NCBI GenBank assembly: GCA_035299065.1
Contig: DATGXI010000063.1
Span: 1 to 9,868 of the forward strand
Length of the DNA: 9,868 nucleotides
Direction: 5' to 3'
Source of the DNA: DASPJQ01 sp035299065
Lineage (GTDB): Bacteria > Bacteroidota > Bacteroidia > Flavobacteriales_D > UBA2798
Shown here: one piece after another, positions 1 through 7,053 of the stretch
How positions within the stretch are numbered: the first letter of the stretch is position 1
How the letters are laid out: each line of letters starts with the position of its first letter
The notes under the pieces: model-generated
What the model saw: the letters and a program-made list of their open reading frames with translations, nothing else
The model's database searches: none
Told to the model about the DNA's origin: nothing
Program-made: the position numbers and the translations under genes

Positions 1-1
1 T

Positions 2-310
2 ACACAAAACTTTAGTGTAGATGCCTCGGGGTTTGTTCGCGTACACATCAAAAACACAAGTCCGTTGGCCAGTGATGATTTTGTTCAATTTACCATGACC
101 GGTTTGAACTACAGTTGTTCGGACTGTTGTGGCAGCGCACCCATTCAAAAAACAGGTATGGCGGTTGACACAACGTTTATTTGCAGGCGTTATGCCAACA
201 GGAACCTTGAATACACCACCATTGTAACAAAAGCAACCATTACCACCCCAAGCGGAGGTTCGGTTTATCTTGCCGCAGGCGATACGGTTGATTTGGATAT
301 ATTTTATTAG
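2..310 (+). CDS. 3' end of a hypothetical protein (5' truncated by the window)
   Basis: The reading frame is open from the first bases of the window to a TAG stop and gives about 102 residues of C-terminal sequence; no ATG is present, so the true start lies upstream. I do not recognise the family. The fragment alternates polar and hydrophobic residues, as expected for a beta-sandwich-like extracytoplasmic domain (SVDASGFVRVHI, TIVTKATITT, GDTVDLDIFY). It has a cysteine cluster, CSDCC, and one further cysteine in FICRR. The last residues show no basic tail or obvious type IX secretion signal. It is followed by 153 nt without a gene before the next start, so it is probably the last gene of its transcript. 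Secretion is only inferred from composition, because the N-terminus is not visible. Confidence concerns the gene being real, not its function. Confidence 0.72.
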   Translation, partial: TQNFSVDASGFVRVHIKNTSPLASDDFVQFTMTGLNYSCSDCCGSAPIQKTGMAVDTTFICRRYANRNLEYTTIVTKATITTPSGGSVYLAAGDTVDLDIFY

Positions 311-424
311 AATTACCAATTGAACCCTCAAACATTTTTTGATCACCAGGTTTGTTGATGGTTAATTTGACGCCAGCTTTCTAAATTCCTCAAATGGTAT
401 CGTGTTTAACATTCTTCTCAGGGA

Positions 425-450
425 TTTGTGTCGAATAAATGGTATATTTG
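425..450 (+). promoter_or_regulatory. Candidate Bacteroidota-type promoter
   Basis: TATATTTG at 443-450 matches the Bacteroidota -7 consensus TAnnTTTG exactly. A TTTG lies at 425-428, but the 14-nt spacing is shorter than the usual 19-21 or so, which weakens the -33 assignment. The -7 element ends only 13 nt before the ATG, so a transcript starting here would have a very short leader. The rest of the 153-nt gap upstream (311-463) shows no gene, no convincing terminator hairpin and no tandem repeat. Confidence 0.4.
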
Positions 451-463
451 ATCAGCATTAACC

Positions 464-1165
464 ATGAAGTATTTTGTTTTATTTAGTTGTTGCCTGCTGG
501 CCCATGTTGCATTTTCGCAAACCATTGAAATGCCTGCTTTCCCTTTTGTAAAATTAAAAACAGGACAGGTAATTACCGGTAATGATATGACATTTGATTC
601 AAGGGTATTTGGCCCAAGTACAGTTACCATTGACGGTAAATTATTTAAAACACGTGAGCTTTCTTTTATTGGCGACAAATCGGGGCAATTGCATGGCCGG
701 GTGGGCCTGGATGGTATGCACCCCAGTGTACACAACAACCGCAACATATATACCTACAAAGTTGTGAAAACACATTATACACCTAACAATAACTACGGTG
801 TAGGCCCGCGCTACGGAGGCGGAGGTTATTATTCAACTTCCATCAATTATTACTACAGTGTTGGTGTTGTGCAAATGAAACGGTTGTTGATCACCAATCT
901 GGTAGACGATCTTAAAGATGATGTTGTGGCAATGGGCGATATATACCGTGGCCTTAAATTCAGGCGTGTTTCACAAATTGCTTTTCTGGCTTCAACAGCT
1001 TGCCTGGGTTATACTTTTTTTTCAATCAGCAATACGGGAAGGCTTGACCAGGTTCCGGTGTATTGTGCCCTGGGTGGGTATGTTGTGAGTTTTGGATTTT
1101 ATGTTGCCAAGTGGAGAATGGCGCAAAGAGCCTATTCAAAGTATACGGGGTATATGTTTTATTGA
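464..1165 (+). CDS. Secreted/membrane-anchored protein of unknown function, tandem paralogue 1
   Basis: The 233-residue product has a signal peptide at residues 1-18 (likely cleavage AFS-Q). A beta-rich extracytoplasmic region (about 25-103) follows, with LKTG near 31-34, TIDGK at 55-59 and DKSG at 71-74. Next come a Tyr/Gly/Asn-rich linker (104-130), a conserved-looking NLVDDLKDDV segment (145-154), and two predicted membrane spans at about 171-188 and 197-215. The tail is basic and aromatic. The opening resembles an uncharacterised Bacteroidota family that starts with an LKNG-type strand and has a downstream NLxxDL motif; this is from memory, not a search. It aligns without gaps to the next gene's product over residues 1-103, with 34 identities by my count. 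The start fits the signal peptide, and a TAnnTTTG element lies just upstream. The function is unknown. An envelope location is inferred from the signal peptide and the membrane hairpin. Confidence 0.85.
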   Translation: MKYFVLFSCCLLAHVAFSQTIEMPAFPFVKLKTGQVITGNDMTFDSRVFGPSTVTIDGKLFKTRELSFIGDKSGQLHGRVGLDGMHPSVHNNRNIYTYKVVKTHYTPNNNYGVGPRYGGGGYYSTSINYYYSVGVVQMKRLLITNLVDDLKDDVVAMGDIYRGLKFRRVSQIAFLASTACLGYTFFSISNTGRLDQVPVYCALGGYVVSFGFYVAKWRMAQRAYSKYTGYMFY

Positions 1166-1176
1166 GTGTGGGATTT

Positions 1177-1204
1177 TCAATTATCAATGTTCAATTGTCA
1201 ATTA
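1177..1204. repeat. Degenerate heptamer array, TCAATNN x4
   Basis: Four consecutive 7-bp units, TCAATTA, TCAATGT, TCAATTG and TCAATTA, run without interruption. The first five bases are invariant and the last two vary. The array starts 11 nt after the stop codon of the first paralogue and ends well before the candidate promoter of the second. It is not coding in either neighbour. I recall similar TCAATT-rich stretches in intergenic DNA of Bacteroidota genomes but cannot name a described family. Confidence 0.75.
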
Positions 1205-1231
1205 GTAGTTAGATTTTTATCAATGCGTTTG

Positions 1232-1264
1232 GTTGCTTTAATTATAAAAAAACAAATATCTTTA
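1232..1264 (+). promoter_or_regulatory. Candidate Bacteroidota-type promoter
   Basis: TATCTTTA at 1257-1264 differs from TAnnTTTG only in the last base. GTTG at 1232-1235 lies 21 nt upstream, a spacing compatible with the -33 element. The region between is very AT-rich. The -7 element ends 16 nt before the ATG of the second paralogue, close to the 13 nt seen for the first. Each paralogue may therefore have its own promoter with a very short leader. Confidence 0.35.
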
Positions 1265-1280
1265 TAACATACTTTTTTAC

Positions 1281-1997
1281 ATGAAATTTTTTAAACTATT
1301 GCTGCTTGTAGCGTTGTTGCATTCGTTGGCATTTGCACAAGGCCCCATTCCGCAAGGTCCATTTGTTAAACTAACAAATGATTCGCTTTTATATGGTTCA
1401 AACCTTAGTTTTGAACCCCATTTTTTTTCTTCAAGTAAAATAACGCTTGATGGAAGGGTCATTCATTCACGAGACGTAAATATGTTTTGTGACAACTCCG
1501 GTAACTTTTATGCACGACTTATGGGACAGGGATTGCAGCCAAGTGTTCATAGTGATGGGGATATTCATGTTTACAGGGTAATAAAAACATCAGCAACAAC
1601 AATGGGCCGCGGCTGGACATCTTCACCCGGAGGAGGCATGCGCTTTAACCAGGGAACCACCACCTACTCAACAAACACATTGTATTTTTATAGTTTGGGT
1701 CTTCAAAATGCAAAAAAATTAAATTTCAGAAACCTTAAGCTGGATTTTTCGCATGACGTGGTTGTTGCAGCAAGCATAAAAAAAGGTCGTGCCATGATGG
1801 TTGGTTCATTCTTGACAGGGGCAGGGTGTCTTGGCTTTGGGCTTCTTGCTATTAAAGCCAGTTCGTCAGACCGTGACATGATGGTTCCCTATATAGCAGG
1901 AGCAGTAACCTGTTGTATAATCAGTACAATTTTTTATTTCCAGGAAAACAAAATGCTTAAAACAGCAGCCAGGCGTGCACTCAATTATGATTTTTAA
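1281..1997 (+). CDS. Secreted/membrane-anchored protein of unknown function, tandem paralogue 2
   Basis: The 238-residue product has the same architecture as its upstream neighbour. It has a signal peptide at 1-19 (likely cleavage AFA-Q) and a beta-rich domain (about 25-103) with PFVKL at 27-31, TLDGR at 55-59, DNSG at 71-74 and PSVH at 87-90. A Gly/Ser/Thr/Met-rich linker (104-136) follows, then NLKLDFSHDV (151-160), and membrane spans at about 171-191 and 201-220. The linker is about six residues longer than in paralogue 1 and unrelated in composition; the flanks stay alignable. The short C-terminal tail after the second span is basic (KMLKTAARR). The pair clearly arose by tandem duplication, but identity is low enough that this is old. 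The gene converges on the glycosyltransferase, with 29 nt between stop codons. The function is unknown. Confidence 0.85.
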   Translation: MKFFKLLLLVALLHSLAFAQGPIPQGPFVKLTNDSLLYGSNLSFEPHFFSSSKITLDGRVIHSRDVNMFCDNSGNFYARLMGQGLQPSVHSDGDIHVYRVIKTSATTMGRGWTSSPGGGMRFNQGTTTYSTNTLYFYSLGLQNAKKLNFRNLKLDFSHDVVVAASIKKGRAMMVGSFLTGAGCLGFGLLAIKASSSDRDMMVPYIAGAVTCCIISTIFYFQENKMLKTAARRALNYDF

Positions 1998-2026
1998 GTG
2001 ATGAATAGCCGCTACAAAAGTTGATC

Positions 2027-2917
2027 TTAATCATTAATCATTGACACAAACCATCCCAGTTTCAACCTGTCTAAATTCGTTAATTTGGGTTTATCACTCA
2101 ATAAATTTTCCTTGAGCAAATCCTGGTCACGTAAATAAAACCGTTTCACCAAAAAGCCCATTCCCGTTTTTTTGATCTTGTTGTAAAAATTAATGAGGCG
2201 TATTTCATTCCCCACCAATCCCTGCTTGTACAATTCGGCCAGGTTTTTTATAGCATTGTATTGTTTGGCCAGAAACAGGGTGTTTACCTCAAGACCGTCA
2301 TGCTGCAACGGATTTTCCATGTGTAAAATAGTAAAACCATTTCGCTCCAGGTCTTTTGCAAACAAGGTGTCTTCATGTCCATAGCCTTTGAGCGACTCAT
2401 TAAACTGCATGCGCTCAAAAATGCTTTTGTGTGCAAAAAAATTATTGGTTTTGAATGTCCCAAAGGGATTGGCTTTGCGTTTTGCAATGGGCACTATTTC
2501 ACGCTGGCTACCGTAAAACCAATGCAGGTAAAGTTCTTTATTGGTTGGCTTACTTCCATAACTGGTACCACCGTAGCAAACTTGTTTTGTATTGTTGATT
2601 TGCAGCAGGTAATTTTTTAAATAAAGCCCCTCGCTTACACTTGAGTCGCCATCAACAAACAGCAACCAATTATGAGTTGCGCTTTTTGCCAACAGGTTCC
2701 TGATTTTGCTCCTGCCAATATTTTCATCCAGTTCAAGATAGGTTACACCTTCCAAAGCGGATAGTTGGCGGTTAAGTACTTTTATTTCTTCCAGCGGAGA
2801 ACAATCGTCAATGCACAATACTTCGCCTTCAACTGCATTGGTTTGCAATTGCTCAAGTAACTCTTTGATGAAAGAGCGCACATCGGTGTTGTATATGGGT
2901 ACTAATATGGAAACCAT
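2027..2917 (-). CDS. Family 2 glycosyltransferase (GT-A fold)
   Basis: The 296-residue protein transfers a sugar from a nucleotide-sugar donor to an unidentified acceptor, presumably at the cytoplasmic face of the membrane. The N-terminal strand VSILVPIYN (2-10), CIDDCSP (35-41) and NIGRSKIRN (66-74) form the nucleotide-binding half. DGD (89-91) is the metal-binding DxD motif. TNNFF (157-161) and GYGHEDT (178-184) fit the acceptor/catalytic part; the GxGxED element resembles the C-terminal galactosyltransferase-type domain of this superfamily. HDG follows at 206-208. There is no signal peptide or clear membrane span, and the C-terminal 60 residues are basic and helical. The length is normal for a single-domain enzyme. 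The start gives the first beta strand immediately, so no upstream extension is needed. It lies 151 nt downstream of ftsE on the same strand, with a repeat array between them. The acceptor cannot be predicted from this sequence. Confidence 0.9.
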   Translation of the reverse strand: MVSILVPIYNTDVRSFIKELLEQLQTNAVEGEVLCIDDCSPLEEIKVLNRQLSALEGVTYLELDENIGRSKIRNLLAKSATHNWLLFVDGDSSVSEGLYLKNYLLQINNTKQVCYGGTSYGSKPTNKELYLHWFYGSQREIVPIAKRKANPFGTFKTNNFFAHKSIFERMQFNESLKGYGHEDTLFAKDLERNGFTILHMENPLQHDGLEVNTLFLAKQYNAIKNLAELYKQGLVGNEIRLINFYNKIKKTGMGFLVKRFYLRDQDLLKENLLSDKPKLTNLDRLKLGWFVSMIND

Positions 2918-2927
2918 ACAATTTTAA

Positions 2928-3062
2928 ACACGTTAGTACACTTGAGAACACATGAGAAAAGGTTGTGACAGAGACTAAAATATGTTTGTTGGACTAACGT
3001 GTTCTAATGTGTCCTTAAGTGTTTCAATTTATTGTCAAGTAGTCTAAAGTGCACTTACGTGT
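2928..3062. repeat. Degenerate 10-bp repeat array with an orientation flip
   Basis: From 2993 to 3062 seven decamers run in exact 10-bp phase. Five fit WCTWANGTGT with at most one or two changes: ACTAACGTGT, TCTAATGTGT, CCTTAAGTGT, TCTAAAGTGC and ACTTACGTGT. Two in the middle (3023-3042) have decayed. From 2928 to 2957 three units lie in reverse orientation: ACACGTTAGT, ACACTTGAGA and ACACATGAGA. The outermost 11 bp of the left block (2927-2937) is the exact reverse complement of 2993-3003. A perfect palindrome, AAGTGCACTT, falls at 3047-3056. The array fills nearly the whole gap between the ftsE stop codon and the glycosyltransferase start. It shows no coding potential. Confidence 0.75.
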
Positions 3063-3068
3063 GTTAAC

Positions 3069-3779
3069 CTACTTAAGCGGATTAAAATGCGCAGCAGGAT
3101 CAACTTCGGTTAACCTTCCATGTTCACAACGCAAGGTTTTAAACGGAAATTTTTCCATAATCGTATAATCATGCGTGGCCATTAATACAGCCGTTCCTGT
3201 TTTGCTTATCTCAAACAATAAGTTCAGGATTTCGCTTGATGTTTCGGGGTCCAGGTTACCGGTAGGTTCATCGGCCAAAATGGCTTCGGGTTTGTTAAGC
3301 AGTGCACGGGCTATAGACACGCGCTGTTGCTCACCACCTGAAAGTTGATGCGGATTTTTATCGCCTTTACCCTCAAGACCAAGTTGATTTAACAATTCTT
3401 CACAACGGGCCATCATTTGTTTTTTATTTTTCCAACCTGTGGCACGTAACACAAATTTTAAATTATCGTATACGCTCCTGTCGTTAAGAAGTTGAAAGTC
3501 CTGGAAAACAATACCCAGTTTTCGTCTCAAATAGGGAATTTTTCTTCTTTTTAATTTCACCAGGTCATACCCCGCTACACGTGCAAGCCCGTTTTTTAAT
3601 GCTAAATCACCGTAAAGTGTTTTTAACAAACTGCTTTTACCACTGCCGGTTTTGCCAACAAGATACCTGAACTCCCCCTTGTTGATTGTAAAATTCACGT
3701 CAGCCAAGACAAGGTGATCGCCTTGAAGAATATTGGCTTGCCTGATTTCTATTACCGGTTGAGGCGTATTTTCCATCAT
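3069..3779 (-). CDS. ftsE: Cell-division ABC transporter ATP-binding protein FtsE
   Basis: This is an ABC ATPase of 236 residues from the chosen start. FtsE pairs with the membrane protein FtsX at the inner face of the membrane, where ATP hydrolysis controls peptidoglycan hydrolases during division. Visible motifs are Walker A GKTGSGKS (42-49), Q-loop VFQDF (Gln93) followed by LLNDRSVYDN, signature LSGGEQQR (146-153), Walker B ILADEP (167-172), D-loop GNLD (174-177) and switch His203. The VFQDFxLLxDR stretch is the strongest reason to choose FtsE over LolD- or MacB-type ATPases. The frame extends six codons upstream to another ATG (3797), but MLCIFA is unlike a cytosolic N-terminus. Two adjacent ATGs at 3779 and 3776 fit family length better; the choice between them is open. 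No ftsX is adjacent. The gene diverges from the TPR operon. Confidence 0.88.
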   Translation of the reverse strand: MMENTPQPVIEIRQANILQGDHLVLADVNFTINKGEFRYLVGKTGSGKSSLLKTLYGDLALKNGLARVAGYDLVKLKRRKIPYLRRKLGIVFQDFQLLNDRSVYDNLKFVLRATGWKNKKQMMARCEELLNQLGLEGKGDKNPHQLSGGEQQRVSIARALLNKPEAILADEPTGNLDPETSSEILNLLFEISKTGTAVLMATHDYTIMEKFPFKTLRCEHGRLTEVDPAAHFNPLK

Positions 3780-3901
3780 AGCAAATATGCACAGCATATG
3801 GGTAAATGTTTTGGAAAACCGCTGTATGTGTTAACAGTTTGGCGTTGAAAACTACACGGTGATTAACAATAGGATAGCTAAGTCTAAAATACCTTTAAAG
3901 A
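3780..3901. promoter_or_regulatory. Divergent intergenic region between ftsE and the TPR/barrel operon
   Basis: This AT-rich spacer must carry the promoters for both directions unless transcripts start farther away. TACCTTTA at 3890-3897 resembles TAnnTTTG for the plus strand but lies only 4 nt from the ATG and has no TTG at the right distance. On the minus strand, CATATTTG (3782-3789) is one base from the consensus but almost abuts the ftsE start. TTAACA occurs twice (3831-3836 and 3863-3868). No operator, riboswitch or tandem repeat is convincing. Confidence 0.4.
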
Positions 3902-6900
3902 ATGCGATATACTGTCATAATCCTTTTACTTGTTGCGCAGGCTGGTGTTTTCAGCCCTTATGCTAAGGCCCAAAAAACTGCGGCTTACCGCGACATTGAG
4001 CTAACGTACCGCACGGCCATTGATTTGTTTAACAAGAAACAATATTCGGCTGCGGCAAAACATTTTGAGGACGTGGTGACCAACCAAAAAGGTTCAGGTT
4101 CCGAAATGGTCATTAATTCAAAGTACCATGTGGCCCTTTCACATTTATACCTGTTCAGGAAAGATGCTGAACATTTACTGGCCACATTTTTACGCGAGCA
4201 CCCACAGGCCTCTCAATGCAAAACCATTTATTTTTTATTGGCCAAACATTACTATGGCCAAAAACAATACAAAAAATCAGTTGAGTACTTCCAAAAAGTT
4301 GACAAGTTTGATTTGAATGAAGACCAATTGGCCGAGTATTATTTTAAGTGGGGCCATGCCAATTTCCAGTTAGGGAAACGTGAGCCTGCCATACTTGCCT
4401 TTAACGAAATTCGCAATACCGAGAATACGTATCAAAAGCCGGCCATTTATTATTATGCGCACTTGAGCTATGAAGATAAAAAATACGCGGCTGCACTCGA
4501 GAATTTTTTGAAAATTGAAAAGGAACCAGGTTATAGTTCAATTGTGCCGTATTACATCACGCAAATTTATTATTTCCAGGGCGATTATAACAAGGTAATT
4601 GACTACGGTGTTCCTTTGCTGGATTCGGTGGTGCCAAAACGTGAGGCGGAGTTAAACCTGATAATTGGGTCATCCTACTACAACTTAAAAAAATACGACC
4701 AGGCGTACCCTTACCTGGAAAAATATGCAACTGCAGGAGCTCCCGGTCGTGATGAAAGCTACCGCATTGGTTTTTGTGCATTGGAAACAAAACAATACAC
4801 CAAAGCCATTACCTGGTTTAACAAATGTGTGAATGAGAACGATGAATTGGCACAAACAGCCTGGTACCACATGGCCATGGCTTACTTAAAGGCAGGTAAA
4901 AAAGAAGAAGCGCGCACCACGTTTAACCGTTGCATGAAACTGGAATTTAATCCCACAATTCTTGAAGACGCACATTACAATTACGTAAAACTTAACTATG
5001 AATTGTCGTTTAATCCGTATCACGATGCCATCGCCTCAGTAAAAACATACCTTGAAAAATATCCTGAATCAACTAAAACCGAAGAACTGAAAACCTACCT
5101 GGTAAGTATGTTCCTGGTTGGAAAAAATTATGAGTCGGCATACAACACATTGATTGAATTAAAAAACAAAGACCTAGGGTTGCAACGTTCATTTCAGCTG
5201 GTGGTGTATAATTTAGGGACTGATTATTTCAATAAATCAGAGTACGAAAAAGCCCGAAAGTATTTTTCAGAGGTAAAAAAGTATCCAATTGATAAAAACC
5301 TGAATACCGAAGGTTATTTTTGGATTGGGGAAAGCAATTACCTGGAAGAAAAATGGGATGATGCCATACAAGGGTACACCCGGTTTTTGGAAGAGCCTGG
5401 AGCGGTAAGCAATCAGTATTATAACCGGGCACAATACAATTTGGGGTATTGCTGGATGCAAAAGGGATATTTGGCAGGCGATAATGCGCGCAGGAATTCA
5501 AGTTCACAAACGGCCGATGAAATGTACGCGCAAAGCCTGGTTCATTTCCGCACATTTACGACATACAAAAGTGAATCGGATAATTTGCGGTTGAATGATG
5601 CGTATTTGCGCATGGGCGATATTTATTATATACGTGCCGATAATCCAACAGCATTAACGTATTATGACAAGGCGTATACATCGGGAATGACCTCAAGCAA
5701 AGATTATGCGTTGTTCCAAAAAGCCATGTGTGCAGGTTTTACCAGCAAACGAGAAGAAAAAATCACCATGCTTAAAAATTTATTAAGCAGTTATAAAAAC
5801 TCGCGTTACGTTGGTGATGCCAAATTTGAAATTGCTGACACCTACCGTTTGCTTGAAAAGAAAGACGAAGCGCTTGAATGGTATACAAAAGTGATGAAAG
5901 AGCATCCCGATAATTATTTAAGGGTAAAAGAGGCTCGTTTTGAAATAGCCCTTATCCTATACAGGAACAAACAATACGAAAAAGCCATTGCAGCGTATAA
6001 GGAAATTTTGAAAGAGTACAAGGAACCCAAAGATGTGGAAAAAGCCCTTGAAAGGATGAAACCTGTTTATGCCGATATGGGGAAAATGGATGATTACGTA
6101 GCCCTGATCAAGCAATACGATAAGTTTGAAGGAGAGAAATTGAGCACAGACACCAGTTATTTTAATTCGGCAGATAATTACCGCCTGGCAAAAAACTACA
6201 CCAGGGCCATTGAAATGTACAATAATTACCTGGTGCAATTTGCTCCGGCTGTATTTGAACTTCAGGCAACATTTTATTTGGGAGAGAGTCTTGAACAGTC
6301 AGGTAAAAAAGAGGAAGCAGTTCCTTTTTACGAGAAAGTGGCCAATATGCCGGCAAATAAATTTACGAATCACACCTTGCGTAAGCTTGCTTATTACTAT
6401 GTAGATAAAAAAGACTGGGCCAAAGCCATTGAATACGAACACCGCCTCGAGTCCAATTTGTCAGATCAAGCTGATTTGTTGTACGCTTACCAGATACAAA
6501 TGCGCGGTCATTATAACCTGAAAAACAGTTCTGACATGTTTACGTATGCGAAAAAAGTAATGGATTCGCCCAAGGCAAGCAGTGACGATAAAGCCGAAGC
6601 GTATTATTACCGTGCCAAAACGGCTTTTGAACAAAACAATTATAACGATGCAGAAAGTGATTTTAAAGAAGTTGAAAAATTAACCAGTAAGGAATGGAAA
6701 GCTGAGGCTACCTATACGCGTTGCCTGATGAAGTTTAACAAAGGTGATAATGTTAAAGCGGAAAAAGAATTATTTGCTTTCTTCAAACAAAAACCAAGTT
6801 ACAATTACTGGTCAGCTAAAGGTTATATTTTATTGGCCAAAAATTATTGTCAGTTGGATGATACAGCCCAGGCAAAGGCAACACTAAAAAGTGTGATTGA

Positions 6901-7048
6901 TGGGTATACCATTAAAACGGATGGCATTATTGCGGAAGCAACCGAAGAGTTAACCAAAATAAGCGATGCTGAAACCAGGATGCAGCAGAAAAAAACAGAA
7001 TTGATAAAGGGTAACGAGGAGAATGGAGAAAAACCTGAAAACGAATAA
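3902..7048 (+). CDS. Large periplasmic tetratricopeptide-repeat protein
   Basis: The 1048-residue product has a signal peptide (residues 1-23, likely cleavage AKA-Q) and no lipobox cysteine, so it should be soluble in the periplasm. Nearly all of the rest is helical TPR or TPR-like repeats with spaced Tyr/Ala/Gly signatures. Clear units include IDLFNKKQYSAAAKHFEDV (40-58), KHYYGQKQYKKSVEYFQKV (115-133), NLKKYDQAYPYLEKY (261-275) and DYFNKSEYEKARKYFSEV (441-458). Others are DTYRLLEKKDEALEWYTKV (646-664), ALILYRNKQYEKAIAAYKEI (683-702), RLAKNYTRAIEMYNNYL (761-777) and AFEQNNYNDAESDFKEV (908-924). The C-terminus (about 1010-1048) is charged and probably disordered. TPR solenoids bind proteins and no catalytic motif is present. 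The next gene starts 5 nt after its stop and encodes an outer-membrane barrel, the likeliest partner. I recall this TPR-plus-barrel pairing as widespread in Bacteroidota. It resembles the TPR parts of gliding/type IX secretion proteins only in fold class, so I do not assign it there. Confidence 0.9.
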   Translation: MRYTVIILLLVAQAGVFSPYAKAQKTAAYRDIELTYRTAIDLFNKKQYSAAAKHFEDVVTNQKGSGSEMVINSKYHVALSHLYLFRKDAEHLLATFLREHPQASQCKTIYFLLAKHYYGQKQYKKSVEYFQKVDKFDLNEDQLAEYYFKWGHANFQLGKREPAILAFNEIRNTENTYQKPAIYYYAHLSYEDKKYAAALENFLKIEKEPGYSSIVPYYITQIYYFQGDYNKVIDYGVPLLDSVVPKREAELNLIIGSSYYNLKKYDQAYPYLEKYATAGAPGRDESYRIGFCALETKQYTKAITWFNKCVNENDELAQTAWYHMAMAYLKAGKKEEARTTFNRCMKLEFNPTILEDAHYNYVKLNYELSFNPYHDAIASVKTYLEKYPESTKTEELKTYLVSMFLVGKNYESAYNTLIELKNKDLGLQRSFQLVVYNLGTDYFNKSEYEKARKYFSEVKKYPIDKNLNTEGYFWIGESNYLEEKWDDAIQGYTRFLEEPGAVSNQYYNRAQYNLGYCWMQKGYLAGDNARRNSSSQTADEMYAQSLVHFRTFTTYKSESDNLRLNDAYLRMGDIYYIRADNPTALTYYDKAYTSGMTSSKDYALFQKAMCAGFTSKREEKITMLKNLLSSYKNSRYVGDAKFEIADTYRLLEKKDEALEWYTKVMKEHPDNYLRVKEARFEIALILYRNKQYEKAIAAYKEILKEYKEPKDVEKALERMKPVYADMGKMDDYVALIKQYDKFEGEKLSTDTSYFNSADNYRLAKNYTRAIEMYNNYLVQFAPAVFELQATFYLGESLEQSGKKEEAVPFYEKVANMPANKFTNHTLRKLAYYYVDKKDWAKAIEYEHRLESNLSDQADLLYAYQIQMRGHYNLKNSSDMFTYAKKVMDSPKASSDDKAEAYYYRAKTAFEQNNYNDAESDFKEVEKLTSKEWKAEATYTRCLMKFNKGDNVKAEKELFAFFKQKPSYNYWSAKGYILLAKNYCQLDDTAQAKATLKSVIDGYTIKTDGIIAEATEELTKISDAETRMQQKKTELIKGNEENGEKPENE

Positions 7049-7053
7049 CAACT

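Noticed and set aside
338..454. Direct repeat TTTGATCA at 338-345 and 447-454 in the first intergenic gap.
   Set aside because: Eight AT-rich bases repeated about 110 nt apart is expected by chance, and one copy overlaps the promoter candidate.
418..747. Long minus-strand frame across the start of the first paralogue.
   Set aside because: It is antisense to a gene with a clear signal peptide and a paralogue; its translation has no recognisable features.
2029..2042. Direct heptamer repeat AATCATT x2, superficially like the intergenic arrays.
   Set aside because: Only two units, and they overlap the last codons and stop of the glycosyltransferase gene, so coding explains them.
1998..2044. Possible bidirectional terminator between the convergent genes: TGATGAAT (1999-2006) can pair with ATTAATCA (2033-2040), plus TAGC/GCTA within.
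   Set aside because: The stem is AT-only apart from single positions, has a mismatch and a 26-nt loop, and overlaps the glycosyltransferase stop; too weak to call.
2928..3062. CRISPR array.
   Set aside because: Units are 10 bp, contiguous and degenerate, with no spacers and no cas genes.
3902..7048. Assignment of the TPR protein as a gliding/type IX secretion component.
   Set aside because: No lipobox and no diagnostic motif; the similarity is only shared TPR fold, and no por, gld or spr neighbour is present.
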